Made by a program: the position numbers and the translations under genes | The notes under the pieces: generated by a model | Database searches by the model: none | Told to the model about the DNA's origin: nothing | What the model saw: the letters and a program-made list of their open reading frames with translations, nothing else | Source: Hydrogenophilales bacterium | GTDB lineage: Bacteria > Pseudomonadota > Gammaproteobacteria > Burkholderiales > Thiobacillaceae | Assembly (NCBI GenBank): GCA_016719465.1 | Contig: JADJYY010000019.1 | Span: forward strand, 1-64,000 | DNA: 64,000 nt | Reading direction: 5' to 3' | Shown here: in pieces, positions 54,098-63,655 of the stretch | Position numbering within the stretch: the first letter of the stretch is position 1 | Layout: every line of letters begins with the position of its first letter

Positions 54098-55264
54098 CTA
54101 GTCTTTTCCGAACAGATCCCGGCTGTAGACCTTGTCCGCCACATCGCGGATGTCGTCGGTGATGCGGTTGGCGACGATGACGTCGGATTGCCGCTTGAAT
54201 TCGGCCAAGTCATTGACGACCCGTGAGTGGAAGAACTCCGCGTCCTTCAGCACCGGCTCGTAGACGATGACCTCGATGCCCTTGGCCTTGATGCGCTTCA
54301 TGATGCCCTGGATGCTGGAGGCGCGGAAGTTGTCCGAGCCGCTCTTCATGATCAGGCGATGGACGCCGACGATCCTGGGCTTGCGACTGAGGATGCTGTC
54401 GGCGACGAAGTCCTTGCGGGTGGTGTTGGAATCGACGATGGCGCGCATCAGGTTCTGGGGCACGTCCCGGTAGTTGGCCAGGAGTTGCTTGGTGTCCTTG
54501 GGCAGGCAGTAGCCGCCATAGCCGAAGGAAGGATTGTTGTAGTGCTCGCCGATGCGCGGGTCCAGGCAGACACCCTGGATGATGTGCTTGGTGTCCAGCC
54601 CGTGGGTGGCGGCGTAGGTGTCCAGTTCGTTGAAGTAGGCCACGCGCATGGCCAGGTAGGTATTGGCGAACAGCTTGATGGCCTCGGCCTCGGTGGAGTC
54701 GGTGAACAGCACCGGGATGTCCCGCTTGATGGCACCCTGCTTCAGCAGGCTGGCGAAGGTCGCCGCCCTCTCGGATTGCTCGCCAATGATGATGCGGGAG
54801 GGGTGGAGGTTGTCGTAGAGGGCTTTGCCCTCGCGCAGGAATTCGGGTGAGAAGATCAGGTTTTCACAGTTGAACTCCGCCTTCAGCTTGGCGGTGTAGC
54901 CTACCGGCACGGTGGACTTGAGGATCATCACCGCCTTGGGGTTGATCGCCTTGACATCGCGGATCACCGCCTCGACGGACCGGGTGTTGAAGTAGTTGGT
55001 CTCGGTGTCGTAGTCGGTGGGGGTGGCGATGACCACATACTCGGCCCCGGCATAGGCGTCGGACTTGTCGAGGGTGGCCCGGAAGTTCAGGGGCTTGTTG
55101 CTCAGGTAGTCCTCGATTTCGCTGTCGATGATGGGCGAAACCTTGCGATTGAGCATCTCCACCTTCTCGGGGACGATGTCGAGGGCCACCACTTCATTGT
55201 GCTGGGCCAGCAGGATGGCGTTGGAGAGACCGACGTAGCCGGTGCCCGCGATGGCAATCTTCAT
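54098..55264 (-). CDS. ugd: UDP-glucose 6-dehydrogenase
   Basis: 388 residues. NAD site IAGTGYVGLSNAILLAQ; catalytic Cys in GYGGYCLPKDTKQL; substrate segments VIATPTDYDTETNYF and SPEFLREGKALYDNLHPSRI. Oxidises UDP-glucose to UDP-glucuronate for envelope polysaccharide. The 87-bp gap to cysM holds short imperfect repeats (CTACTGGCGACTGCCTACTG) and no gene. Confidence 0.96.
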   Translation of the reverse strand: MKIAIAGTGYVGLSNAILLAQHNEVVALDIVPEKVEMLNRKVSPIIDSEIEDYLSNKPLNFRATLDKSDAYAGAEYVVIATPTDYDTETNYFNTRSVEAVIRDVKAINPKAVMILKSTVPVGYTAKLKAEFNCENLIFSPEFLREGKALYDNLHPSRIIIGEQSERAATFASLLKQGAIKRDIPVLFTDSTEAEAIKLFANTYLAMRVAYFNELDTYAATHGLDTKHIIQGVCLDPRIGEHYNNPSFGYGGYCLPKDTKQLLANYRDVPQNLMRAIVDSNTTRKDFVADSILSRKPRIVGVHRLIMKSGSDNFRASSIQGIMKRIKAKGIEVIVYEPVLKDAEFFHSRVVNDLAEFKRQSDVIVANRITDDIRDVADKVYSRDLFGKD

Positions 55265-55281
55265 GGTTGTTACCGTTTTCT

Positions 55282-55998
55282 TCAGGTTGATCGAGCGCCG
55301 ATTTCAGCGGAAATTTGTTTCAGCGTGGCGACGGGATCGGCCGACTGGGTGATGGGCCGGCCGATGACCAGATAATCGGCACCGGCCCGCAAAGCTTGAA
55401 TCGGCGTAAGGACGCGGGTCTGATCGCCGACCTCGCCGCCGGCGGGGCGAATGCCCGGCGTGACCAGGCGGAAATCCGGCCCCAATTCCCGGCGCAGGGC
55501 GGGGGCCTCCAGGGCGGAACAGACCACGCCATCCAGGCCCGCTTCGGCGGTGAGACCGGCCAGGCGCAGGACCTGTTGCTCGGGGCCGGCATCGACGCCG
55601 ATGGCGCCCAGTTCCTCCGGCCCCATGCTGGTCAATACCGTCACGGCGATCAGCAACGGACGCCGTTCCAGTCCCTCCAGCGCTTCCCGGGCGGCGGCGA
55701 GCATGCGCGGTCCACCCGAAGCATGCACGTTCACCATCCACACCCCGAGCCGAGCCGCCGCCCTGCAGGCCTGGGCCACGGTATGGGGGATGTCGTGGAA
55801 CTTCAGGTCGAGGAACACCGCATAGCCCAGGGCCACCAGTTCGCGCACGAAATCGGGGCCGGCGGCCACGAACAGTTCCTTGCCCACCTTGAGCCGGCAG
55901 AGTTCCGGACTCAGGCGGGCGACGACGCGGCGGGCCGATTCCGCATCCGGGTAATCCAGGGCGACGATGATGCGCGGGCCGAGGCCGGGCTCAGTCAT
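55282..55998 (-). CDS. pyrF: Orotidine 5'-phosphate decarboxylase
   Basis: 238 residues. LDLKFHDIPHTVAQA is the catalytic D-K-D motif; KVGKELFVAAGPDFV, LVTPGIRPAGGEVGDQTRV, and DYLVIGRPITQSADP close the barrel. Overlaps the end of lapB by 8 bp, an order shared with E. coli. Confidence 0.97.
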   Translation of the reverse strand: MTEPGLGPRIIVALDYPDAESARRVVARLSPELCRLKVGKELFVAAGPDFVRELVALGYAVFLDLKFHDIPHTVAQACRAAARLGVWMVNVHASGGPRMLAAAREALEGLERRPLLIAVTVLTSMGPEELGAIGVDAGPEQQVLRLAGLTAEAGLDGVVCSALEAPALRRELGPDFRLVTPGIRPAGGEVGDQTRVLTPIQALRAGADYLVIGRPITQSADPVATLKQISAEIGARST

Positions 55999-57148
55999 GC
56001 TCCGACCTTTCCGGGGGAATGCTCTCCCAGCGCGCGCAGGCCGGGCATTGCCAGAAATACTGGCGCGCCTTGAAGCCGCAGCTCGCGCACTGGTAATAGG
56101 CGGTGCGACTGACCTGGCGATGCACCAGGTCCTGGGCCAGACGGCCCTCCACCGACTCCACGTTCACCGCGTTGCTGGCCTGAAGATAATCATCCAGGGC
56201 GCGCAGGCTGGGATGGCGCTTGAGCTCCTCGGCGGCGAGCTGGCGCGCGGCCTCCCAGCCCTGATTTTCCGCCACGGTCTGGAACAGCAGGTGCAACAGG
56301 TCCGGGCTGGAGCTTCGATCCAGGTACGCCTTCAGCAGCGCGATCACCTGCTCTTGCCGTCCCAGGCGGGTATGGACCTGAACCAGGCGTTCGGCGACGG
56401 TGGACAGATAGGCCGGATTGAGTTCTTCCAGGCGTCTCCAGGCCGCGATGGCGTCTTCGTCGCGGCCCGCCTTGATCTCCAGGTCGCCTTTCAGCAGCCA
56501 GGCCCTGGCCGAACGCTTGTTCTCGTCGAGGGCGTGTTCCAGGAAGGCCCGCGCGGCCTCGATGTCGCCCTTGAGCATGGCGGCCACGGCCAATTCGCAA
56601 TAATAGTGGGCGGTATCCGCGTTCTGGGCCGGGCAACCCAGTTTTTCCAGTCGTCCGGCCGTCTGGATGGCCTGCTCCCAATCCTTGGTGAGCACCTGGA
56701 TTTCAAGGATGTTGCGCAGGGCGTCCAGGGCGTGGATGCCGCTTTCAAGGCGGCGGAAGACGGACTCGGCCCGATCCAGCAGACCCGATTTCAGGAAATC
56801 CTGGCCCAGTTCGTACAAGGCCTTCATGCGCTGGTCCTGGGACAGGTCCGCCCGATCCACCAGGTTCTGGTGGATGCGGATGGCCCGGTCCAGTTCGCCG
56901 CGACGACGGAACAGGGCGCCCAGGGCGAAGTGCAGCTCCAGGGTGTCCGGATCCATCTTGGCCACTTCCAGGAAGGCCTCGATGGCCTTGTCCGGCTGCT
57001 CGTTGAGCAGGTAGTTGAGGCCCTTGAAATAGGAGCGGGGCACCGCCCGGGACTCCTGCATGACGTGGCGGATATCCACCCGCGCCGCCACCCAGCCCAG
57101 GGCGAAGAACAGGGGGATGACCAGCAGATACCAGGCTTCGAATTCCAT
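55991..57148 (-). CDS. lapB: Lipopolysaccharide assembly protein LapB (YciM)
   Basis: 385 residues. N-terminal membrane helix (WYLLVIPLFFALGWVAARV), about nine TPR-like repeats (30-330), and a C-terminal rubredoxin-type metal site CASCGFKARQYFWQCPACARW. Regulates LpxC turnover and LPS assembly at the inner membrane. Start ATG 57148, 2 bp after lapA. Confidence 0.96.
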   Translation of the reverse strand: MEFEAWYLLVIPLFFALGWVAARVDIRHVMQESRAVPRSYFKGLNYLLNEQPDKAIEAFLEVAKMDPDTLELHFALGALFRRRGELDRAIRIHQNLVDRADLSQDQRMKALYELGQDFLKSGLLDRAESVFRRLESGIHALDALRNILEIQVLTKDWEQAIQTAGRLEKLGCPAQNADTAHYYCELAVAAMLKGDIEAARAFLEHALDENKRSARAWLLKGDLEIKAGRDEDAIAAWRRLEELNPAYLSTVAERLVQVHTRLGRQEQVIALLKAYLDRSSSPDLLHLLFQTVAENQGWEAARQLAAEELKRHPSLRALDDYLQASNAVNVESVEGRLAQDLVHRQVSRTAYYQCASCGFKARQYFWQCPACARWESIPPERSEHD

Positions 57149-57150
57149 GC

Positions 57151-57396
57151 TCAGTTCCTATCCAATTCTTTCCTCAAGCCGCGCAATTCACGATGGCTGC
57201 GCAGCAGGCGCATGGAACAGGCAAGCAGGCCGATGAGCAGCCCCAGGGCGAACACCACCAGGATGACCAGCGAAAGCGGCGCCTGCCATTCCAGGCCGAG
57301 GAAATACCTCAACGTGACCGTGTCGCTGTTCAGGGCCGCGAATCCCAACAGGAGAAGGAACAAGATGATTTTTACGGAGAGTGCCAGCAAACGCAC
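57151..57396 (-). CDS. lapA: Lipopolysaccharide assembly protein LapA
   Basis: 81 residues. Two membrane helices (IILFLLLLGFAALN and LSLVILVVFALGLLIGLLAC) with the NSDTVTLRYF loop of the LapA/DUF1049 family, then a short basic coiled tail. Start GTG 57396. Paired with lapB. Confidence 0.93.
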   Translation of the reverse strand: MRLLALSVKIILFLLLLGFAALNSDTVTLRYFLGLEWQAPLSLVILVVFALGLLIGLLACSMRLLRSHRELRGLRKELDRN

Positions 57397-57493
57397 GAGG
57401 GGAGCCGGGTCTTGGAATGAGCGGGATTGTAGAGGCTATTTCAGCCGGAATCATGCCCTTGCCGGATCAGGCCCGGACAACGATGTTCCACCA

Positions 57494-57524
57494 AGAAAAA
57501 AGGCGCCGACATGAGCGGCGCCTT
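57494..57524 (-). terminator. Intrinsic terminator after ihfB
   Basis: Minus strand: AAGGCGCCG-ctcatgt-CGGCGCC followed by TTTTTTCTTGG. It lies 24 bp after the ihfB stop and separates the rpsA-ihfB transcript from lapAB. Confidence 0.9.
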
Positions 57525-57547
57525 CGAATGCACAACTTGGACGAGCT

Positions 57548-57832
57548 TTATTCCTGGAAATCCACGCGATCGCGCAATTCCTTGCCCGCCTTGAAGTGGG
57601 GCACATACTTGCCCTCGACATGGACCTTCTCGCCGGTCTTGGGGTTGCGCCCCACCCGGGGCGGGCGGAAATTCAGGCTGAAACTGCCGAACCCGCGGAT
57701 CTCGATGCGTTCCCCTTCCACCAGACTGCTGGTCATGGCATCCAGGATCGTCTTCACCGCCAGTTCGGCATCCGCCGCCACCAGGTGAGGATGGCGCTCC
57801 GCCAGCCGGGCGATAAGCTCCGACTTGGTCAT
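57548..57832 (-). CDS. ihfB: Integration host factor subunit beta
   Basis: 94 residues from ATG 57832 (MTKSELIARLAERHP), the usual IhfB start; an in-frame ATG at 57850, overlapping the rpsA stop, would add six residues. IEIRGFGSFSLNFRPPRVGR and NPKTGEKVHVEGKYVPHFKA carry the DNA-bending arm (Pro of RNPKTG). Follows rpsA as in E. coli. Confidence 0.96.
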   Translation of the reverse strand: MTKSELIARLAERHPHLVAADAELAVKTILDAMTSSLVEGERIEIRGFGSFSLNFRPPRVGRNPKTGEKVHVEGKYVPHFKAGKELRDRVDFQE

Positions 57833-57846
57833 GGCGCCCACTTCAA

Positions 57847-59562
57847 TCATTCAGCGCTCTTGTTGTCGAGCTTGGCCTTGAGCAGGGCACCCAGGTTGGT
57901 GGTGCCGGTGGACTGCTCGGAAGCCAGCTTGCGCAGGGCCTCGGACTGCTCGGCGGCATCCTTGGCCTTGATGGACAAGTTGATCTGGCGGTTCTTGCGA
58001 TCGATGTTGATGATCACGGTCTCCACCTCGTCGCCTTCCTTCATGTGGTTGCGGATGTCCTCGACCCGCTCGCGGGAAACCTCGGAAGCGCGCAGGTAGC
58101 CTTCCACCTCGCCGTCCAGGGTCACCACGGCGCCCTTGGCGTCCAGGGACTTGACGCTGCCCTTGACGATGGAACCCTTGTCATGGGTGGCCACGTAGGC
58201 GTTGAAGGGATCGTTCTCCATCTGCTTGACGCCCAGGGAGATGCGTTCCTTCTCCACGTCGATGGCCAGCACCACGGCTTCCACTTCCTCGCCCTTGCGG
58301 TAGTTGCGCAGGGCTTCCTCGCCGGCCAGGCTCCAGGACAGATCGGACAGGTGCACCAGACCGTCGATGCCGCCGTTCAGGCCGATGAACACGCCGAAGT
58401 CGGTGATGGACTTGATCTGGCCGCGGACCTTGTCGCCCTTCTTGTAGTTCATGGCGAAATCGTCCCAGGGATTGGACTTGCACTGCTTCATGCCCAGGGA
58501 GATGCGGCGGCGATCCTCGTCGATCTCCAGCACCATGACTTCAACCTCGTCGCCCAGGGAAACCATCTTGGACGGATTGACGTTCTTGTTGGTCCAGTCC
58601 ATCTCGGAGACGTGCACCAGGCCTTCGATGCCCGGCTCGATCTCGACGAAGCAGCCGTAGTCGGTCAGGTTGGCCACCTTGCCGAACATGCGGGTGCCGG
58701 TGGGGTAACGACGCGACAGGCCCACCCACGGATCTTCGCCCAGCTGCTTCAGGCCCAGGGAGACGCGGTTCTTTTCCTGGTCGAACTTGAGCACCACGGC
58801 GGTAACTTCGTCGCCCACGGTGACCACTTCGGAGGGATGCTTGACCCGACGCCAGGCCAGATCGGTGATGTGCAGCAGGCCGTCGATGCCGCCCAGATCC
58901 ACGAAGGCGCCGTATTCGGTGATGTTCTTGACCACGCCCTTGACCTGGGCGCCTTCCTTCAGGTTGGCCAGCAGGGACTCGCGCTCGGCGCCCATGCTCT
59001 GTTCCAGCACGGCCTTGCGGGACACCACCACGTTGTTGCGCTTGCGGTCCAGCTTGATGACCTTGAATTCGGATTCCTTGTTCTCGAAGGGGGTGGTGTC
59101 CTTGATGGGACGCACGTCCACCAGGGAACCGGGCAGGAAGGCGCGGATGCCGTTGCACATGACCGTGAGGCCGCCCTTGACCTTGCCGTTGATCACGCCC
59201 TTGACCACGCGACCTTCTTCCATGGCCGCTTCCAGGTCCAGCCAGGCGGCCAGGCGACGGGCGCGATCGCGCGACAGCTTGGTGGCGCCGTAACCGTCCT
59301 CGATGGATTCGATGGCGACCTGGACGAAATCGCCCACGGTCACTTCCACTTCGCCGCGGTCGTTCTTGAACTCCTCGACGGGGATCAGGCTCTCGGACTT
59401 GAGGCCGGCGTTGACGGTGACGAAGTTGTCATCGATGCCGACGACTTCGGCGGTGATGACTTCGCCATGACGCATTTCCTGTTTGGAAATGCTTTCCTCG
59501 AACATGGCGGCAAAGGATTCCATGGATTCCATGGCGGGTTGGGTAGCGGTTGCGGTGGACAT
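57847..59562 (-). CDS. rpsA: 30S ribosomal protein S1
   Basis: 571 residues with six S1/OB repeats; clear ones around VKGVVKNITEYGAFVDLGGI, FGKVANLTDYGCFVEIEPGI, and VRGQIKSITDFGVFIGLNGG. Recruits mRNA to the 30S subunit. ATG 59562 (MSTATATQPAMES) is chosen; the frame upstream to 59628 lies in the cmk/rpsA terminator region. Confidence 0.97.
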   Translation of the reverse strand: MSTATATQPAMESMESFAAMFEESISKQEMRHGEVITAEVVGIDDNFVTVNAGLKSESLIPVEEFKNDRGEVEVTVGDFVQVAIESIEDGYGATKLSRDRARRLAAWLDLEAAMEEGRVVKGVINGKVKGGLTVMCNGIRAFLPGSLVDVRPIKDTTPFENKESEFKVIKLDRKRNNVVVSRKAVLEQSMGAERESLLANLKEGAQVKGVVKNITEYGAFVDLGGIDGLLHITDLAWRRVKHPSEVVTVGDEVTAVVLKFDQEKNRVSLGLKQLGEDPWVGLSRRYPTGTRMFGKVANLTDYGCFVEIEPGIEGLVHVSEMDWTNKNVNPSKMVSLGDEVEVMVLEIDEDRRRISLGMKQCKSNPWDDFAMNYKKGDKVRGQIKSITDFGVFIGLNGGIDGLVHLSDLSWSLAGEEALRNYRKGEEVEAVVLAIDVEKERISLGVKQMENDPFNAYVATHDKGSIVKGSVKSLDAKGAVVTLDGEVEGYLRASEVSRERVEDIRNHMKEGDEVETVIINIDRKNRQINLSIKAKDAAEQSEALRKLASEQSTGTTNLGALLKAKLDNKSAE

Positions 59563-59603
59563 GTAGGGACCTGAGTAAAACCGTGTCGCCACGGCGGGTT
59601 GGT

Positions 59604-59655
59604 TAAAAAACAAAACCGAAAGGCGCACCGGTCTTTCCCGGGCACGGCCTTTCGG
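59604..59655 (-). terminator. Intrinsic terminator between cmk and rpsA
   Basis: Minus strand: CCGAAAGGC pairs with GCCTTTCGG (59616-59655, loop 22 nt), followed by TTTTGTTTTTT. It ends just after the cmk stop, so rpsA should have its own promoter within the following 40 bp. Confidence 0.82.
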
Positions 59656-59659
59656 CGGT

Positions 59660-60331
59660 TCAAGCGGCGGAGGCTGTCCGGTACCCCTGGAGCACCCGCT
59701 CCACGGCCTGGGAAATGGTCAGGCCGGTGGTATCCAGCAAAGCGGCATCCGCCGTCTGTTTCAGGGGAGCGGCGGCGCGGGCGGCATCGCGCGCATCCCG
59801 TTCGCTCAAGTCCTGAAACAGGGCGGCGAGATTAGCATCGAAACCTTTTTCAATCAACTGCTTATAGCGCCTTTGCGCGCGCGCCTCGCGGCTCGCCGTG
59901 AGGAAGATTTTGACGGTGGCGTCCGGAAATACCACCGAGCCCATGTCGCGTCCGTCGGTCACCAGGCCGGGGGCCTGGCGAAAGGCCCGCTGGCGCTCCA
60001 GCAGGGCGGCGCGCAGCACCGGCATGGCGGCGATCTTCGAGGCGGCGCGGCCCGCCTCCTCGGTGCGGATGGCATCGCCCACCGCTTCCCCGTCCAGAAA
60101 CACCTCGCCCCCTTCGAAGCGCAGGTCCAGCCCCCTGGCCAGTTCCGCCAGCGCCGCCTCGTCGTCCAGGGACAGACCGGCGCGCTGGGCGGCATGGGCG
60201 GTGACCCGGTAGATGGCGCCGCTGTCCAGGTAATGAAAGCCCAGGGCCTGGGCCACCAGGGCGGCCACGGTGCCCTTGCCGGAGGCGGAAGGGCCGTCGA
60301 TGGCGATGACGGGGATGCTTGGAGCAGTCAT
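59660..60331 (-). CDS. cmk: Cytidylate kinase
   Basis: 223 residues. P-loop IDGPSASGKGTVAAL; LDSGAIYRVTAHAAQRAGLS; VTDGRDMGSVVFPDA; ARAQRRYKQL. Phosphorylates CMP/dCMP. ATG 60331 overlaps the aroA stop by 4 bp. The long frame upstream is antisense noise over aroA. Confidence 0.97.
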   Translation of the reverse strand: MTAPSIPVIAIDGPSASGKGTVAALVAQALGFHYLDSGAIYRVTAHAAQRAGLSLDDEAALAELARGLDLRFEGGEVFLDGEAVGDAIRTEEAGRAASKIAAMPVLRAALLERQRAFRQAPGLVTDGRDMGSVVFPDATVKIFLTASREARAQRRYKQLIEKGFDANLAALFQDLSERDARDAARAAAPLKQTADAALLDTTGLTISQAVERVLQGYRTASAA

Positions 60332-61650
60332 GAGGCGCGGAAGCTGGAAGCGTGGGTGATGGCGCCGAAGCGCTCGAAATAATCCGGGAAGGTCTTGGCC
60401 ACGCACTTGGGATCGTTGATGCGCACCGGCACGCCGCCCAGGGCCACCAGGGAGAAGCACATGGCCATGCGGTGGTCGTCGTAGGTGTCGATTTGCGCGT
60501 TGGGTGTCAGCTTGGCGGGCGGGGTGACGCGGATGAAATCCCGCCCTTCCTCGACGGAGGCGCCGAGTTTGCGTAATTCCGTGGCCATGGCGGCGATGCG
60601 GTCGGTTTCCTTGACGCGCCAACTGGCGATATTGGACAGCGTAGTGGTGCCGTTGGCGAACAGGGCCAGCACCGCCAGGGTCATGGCGGCATCCGGGATG
60701 TGGTTGCAGTCCAGGTCGATGGCGTGGAGCTTGTCGGCGCAGCCCAGGCGGCATTCGATCCATTCGGCCGACGCATCCCGACCGAAGCCGATCTCGGCGC
60801 CCATCCTGGCCAGGGCCTCGGCGAAGCGCACATCGCCCTGGATGCTGTCGCGGCCCACGCCCTGGACCCGCACCGGGCCGTGGCCGATGGCGCCGGCGGC
60901 GAGGAAGTAGGAGGCCGAGGAGGCATCGCCTTCCACCAGGATTTCCGTGGGGCTGCGATAGGTGGCGACGGGCACGGTGAAGCGTTGCCAGCCTTCCCGG
61001 ACCACTTCGATACCGTAGCGTTGCATCAGGTTGAGGGTGATCTCCACGTAGGGCTTGGAGATCAACTCGCCTTCCACCCGGATCACCACTTCCCGCCCCA
61101 GCAGGGGCGCGGCCAGCAGCAGACCAGTGAGGAACTGGCTGGAGACGTTGCCCTTGACGCCGATCTCCCCCTCGACCGGCTCGGGAGGCGCGATGTGCAG
61201 GGGCGGGAAGCCGTCGTTTTCCGTGTAGTCGATCTGGGCGCCGGCCTGGCGCAGGGCATCCACCAGGTCGCCGATGGGCCGCTCGTGCATGCGCGGCACG
61301 CCGGACAGGGTGTAATCGCCGTGGGCGAAGGCGCAGGCGGCGGTGAGGGAGCGGAAGGCGGTGCCGGCGTTGCCCAGGAACAGGTTGGCGTATTTCACCG
61401 GGAAGGGGCCGCCCACCCCGTCCACCCGGTAGTCATCCGTGCCCTCGATGCGCTGCCAGTCCACGCCCAGGCGATGCAGGGCGTCCAGCATCACCCGGGT
61501 GTCGTCGGAATCCAGCAGGCCCTTCACCAGGGTCTGCCCGGAGGCCAGGGCCGAGAGCAGGAGAATGCGGTTGGAGATGCTTTTCGAACCGGGCAGCCGC
61601 ACTGTCCCCCGGGCGCCGGACAGGGCCGGCAGGTCGAGATAATCCATCAC
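60328..61650 (-). CDS. aroA: 3-phosphoshikimate 1-carboxyvinyltransferase (EPSP synthase)
   Basis: 440 residues. LPGSKSISNRILLLSALASG and NLFLGNAGTAFRSLTAACAF bind phosphoenolpyruvate and shikimate-3-phosphate; DYTLSGVPRMHERPIGDLVD and TYDDHRMAMCFSLVALG follow. The NAGTAFRSLTA motif is the class I, glyphosate-sensitive type by family rule. Coupled to tyrA (4-bp overlap) and cmk. Confidence 0.97.
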   Translation of the reverse strand: MMDYLDLPALSGARGTVRLPGSKSISNRILLLSALASGQTLVKGLLDSDDTRVMLDALHRLGVDWQRIEGTDDYRVDGVGGPFPVKYANLFLGNAGTAFRSLTAACAFAHGDYTLSGVPRMHERPIGDLVDALRQAGAQIDYTENDGFPPLHIAPPEPVEGEIGVKGNVSSQFLTGLLLAAPLLGREVVIRVEGELISKPYVEITLNLMQRYGIEVVREGWQRFTVPVATYRSPTEILVEGDASSASYFLAAGAIGHGPVRVQGVGRDSIQGDVRFAEALARMGAEIGFGRDASAEWIECRLGCADKLHAIDLDCNHIPDAAMTLAVLALFANGTTTLSNIASWRVKETDRIAAMATELRKLGASVEEGRDFIRVTPPAKLTPNAQIDTYDDHRMAMCFSLVALGGVPVRINDPKCVAKTFPDYFERFGAITHASSFRAS

Positions 61651-62510
61651 TTACCCTTAATCCAATGTTGCCGTGCTTCCCGGGCCCGGCTGAACAAGTC
61701 CTCCAGCGCCGCGCCGTCGCCGGCCGCCACCCACTCGCGGATGTTCGCCAACTTGTCGATGAAGGCATCCAGTTCGACCACCAGGGCATCCTTGTTGGCC
61801 AGGGCGATATCCCGCCACATTTCCGGATGGCTGCCGGCGATGCGGGTGGAATCGCGAAAACCGCTGCCCGCATGCAGGAAATACGTTTCCGCGTTGGGGC
61901 GGCCGGCGAGTTCGTCCATCAGCGCGAAGGCCACCAGATGGGGCAGGTGGCTGACCGCCGCGTAAACCTTGTCGTGCTGCATGGGTTCCATGTTGGTGAC
62001 CTGGGCGCCGCAGGCCTTCCACAGTGCCTGGACGGCTTCGACGTCTTGTGGCCGGTTTTCAGGGAGGGGGGTCAGGATGCAGGGCTTGCGCTGGAACAGG
62101 CCGCTACGGGCGGCCTCGGCGCCACTGGTCTCGGCGCCGGCGATGGGGTGGCCTGGCACGAAGCGGGCAATTTTTTCACCCAGGCCCGCCCGGGCGACGG
62201 CGATCACATCCTGCTTGGTGCTGCCGGCGTCGGTGAGGATGCAGTGGGGCGGCACGGTCGGGGCGATATCCCGGAACAGGGCGGCCATGGCGCCGACCGG
62301 GATGGCGATCATGACCAGATCGGCATCGGCCACCGCTTCGCCGGCGTGCTCGGCGATGGCATCGATGATGCCCAGTTCCCGGGCCTTCTCCAGGTTGGCC
62401 CGGCCGCGCCCGACGCCGGTTATCCGCCCCACCAGCCCCTTCTTCTTCAGGTCCAGGGCGAAGGAACCGCCGATCAGGCCGACGCCAATGACGACCAGGT
62501 GATCGATCAC
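61647..62510 (-). CDS. tyrA: Prephenate dehydrogenase
   Basis: 287 residues. NAD(P) site VIGVGLIGGSFALDLKKKG; catalytic His in VPGHPIAGAETSGAEAA; YAAVSHLPHLVAFALMDEL. Makes 4-hydroxyphenylpyruvate for tyrosine. Start GTG 62510 overlaps the hisC stop (GTGA). The longer upstream frame is in hisC's antisense and is not used. Confidence 0.95.
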   Translation of the reverse strand: MIDHLVVIGVGLIGGSFALDLKKKGLVGRITGVGRGRANLEKARELGIIDAIAEHAGEAVADADLVMIAIPVGAMAALFRDIAPTVPPHCILTDAGSTKQDVIAVARAGLGEKIARFVPGHPIAGAETSGAEAARSGLFQRKPCILTPLPENRPQDVEAVQALWKACGAQVTNMEPMQHDKVYAAVSHLPHLVAFALMDELAGRPNAETYFLHAGSGFRDSTRIAGSHPEMWRDIALANKDALVVELDAFIDKLANIREWVAAGDGAALEDLFSRAREARQHWIKGK

Positions 62511-63622
62511 TTCGCCCCCAGAATCTCGCCCAGGGCGGCGAGGCAGCGCGCATTCTGTTCCGGCAGGCCGATGCTGACGCGCAGGTACTCGGGCATGGCG
62601 TAGTTGGCCACCGGCCGCACGATGACCCCCTTGCGCAGCAGGGCCTGGAACACCGGGCCGGCATCGCCGCCGGGGGCGACCCGGACCGCGACGAAATTGC
62701 CGGCGGAGGGAATCCACTCCAGCCCCAGCCCGCGGAAGCCCTCGGTGAACTGGGCCATGCCGTCATCGTTCAGCCGCTTGGTCCGGTCCAGGAACTCCGC
62801 GTCGTCCAGGGCGGCGGTGGCGGCGGCCAGGGCCAGGCTGTTGACGTTGAAGGGCTGGCGCACCCGGTTCAGCAGGTCCGCCACCTCCGGCCGGCATGCC
62901 GCGTAGCCGACGCGCAGGCCGGCCAGGCCGTAGGCCTTGGAGAAGGTGCGGGTGAGGATCAGGTTGGGGAACTCTTCCAGCCATTGCAGGGACGGCGCCC
63001 GCCGCGCCGGGTCCATGTATTCCACATAGGCCTCGTCCAGCACCACCACGGCCTCGGTCCGGGACAGGGCGGCCAGGGCGGCATGCAAGGCGCCGTTGTC
63101 GAGCAGGGTGCCGGTGGGGTTGTTGGGATTGGCGATCCAGACCACGCGGGTGTGGCTTTTCACCCGGGCCAGCATGGCGTCCAGGTCGTGGCCGAAATCC
63201 TTGGCCGGCGCCTCGATGCCGATGGCGCCGGCGGCCTGGGTGGCCAGGGGATAGACGGCGAAGGCATGGCGCGAATAGACGGCGGAGGTACCCGGCGCCA
63301 GGAAGGCCCGGGCCACCAGGTCCAGCACGTCGTTGGAGCCGTTGCCCAGGACGATCTGGTCCAGGCCCACATCCAGCCGGGCCGCCAGGGCGGACTTCAG
63401 GGCGTAGCCGTTGCCGTCCGGATACAGGGCGATTTCGGCCATGGCATCGGTGATGGCCTGTTTCGCCCTGGAGCCGATGCCCAGGGGATTCTCGTTGGAA
63501 GCCAGCTTGACGATGTCCGCTTCGTTCAGGCCCATCTCCCGGGCCAGTTCGGAAATCGGCTTGCCGGGCTGGTAGGGGGCGATGGCGCGGACGTAGTGGG
63601 GAGACAGTTCGGAGAGGGACAT
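62507..63622 (-). CDS. hisC: Histidinol-phosphate/aromatic aminotransferase
   Basis: 371 residues. Fold-type I: LASNENPLGIGSRAKQAI, WIANPNNPTGTLLDNGAL, the PLP Lys in TRTFSKAYGLAGLRVGYA. Its place between pheA and tyrA suggests a HisC2-type enzyme with a role in phenylalanine/tyrosine transamination; histidinol phosphate may also be a substrate. Confidence 0.93.
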   Translation of the reverse strand: MSLSELSPHYVRAIAPYQPGKPISELAREMGLNEADIVKLASNENPLGIGSRAKQAITDAMAEIALYPDGNGYALKSALAARLDVGLDQIVLGNGSNDVLDLVARAFLAPGTSAVYSRHAFAVYPLATQAAGAIGIEAPAKDFGHDLDAMLARVKSHTRVVWIANPNNPTGTLLDNGALHAALAALSRTEAVVVLDEAYVEYMDPARRAPSLQWLEEFPNLILTRTFSKAYGLAGLRVGYAACRPEVADLLNRVRQPFNVNSLALAAATAALDDAEFLDRTKRLNDDGMAQFTEGFRGLGLEWIPSAGNFVAVRVAPGGDAGPVFQALLRKGVIVRPVANYAMPEYLRVSIGLPEQNARCLAALGEILGAK

Positions 63623-63655
63623 GGAATGGGGCTTGAACGTGGGCTTGAACAGGCT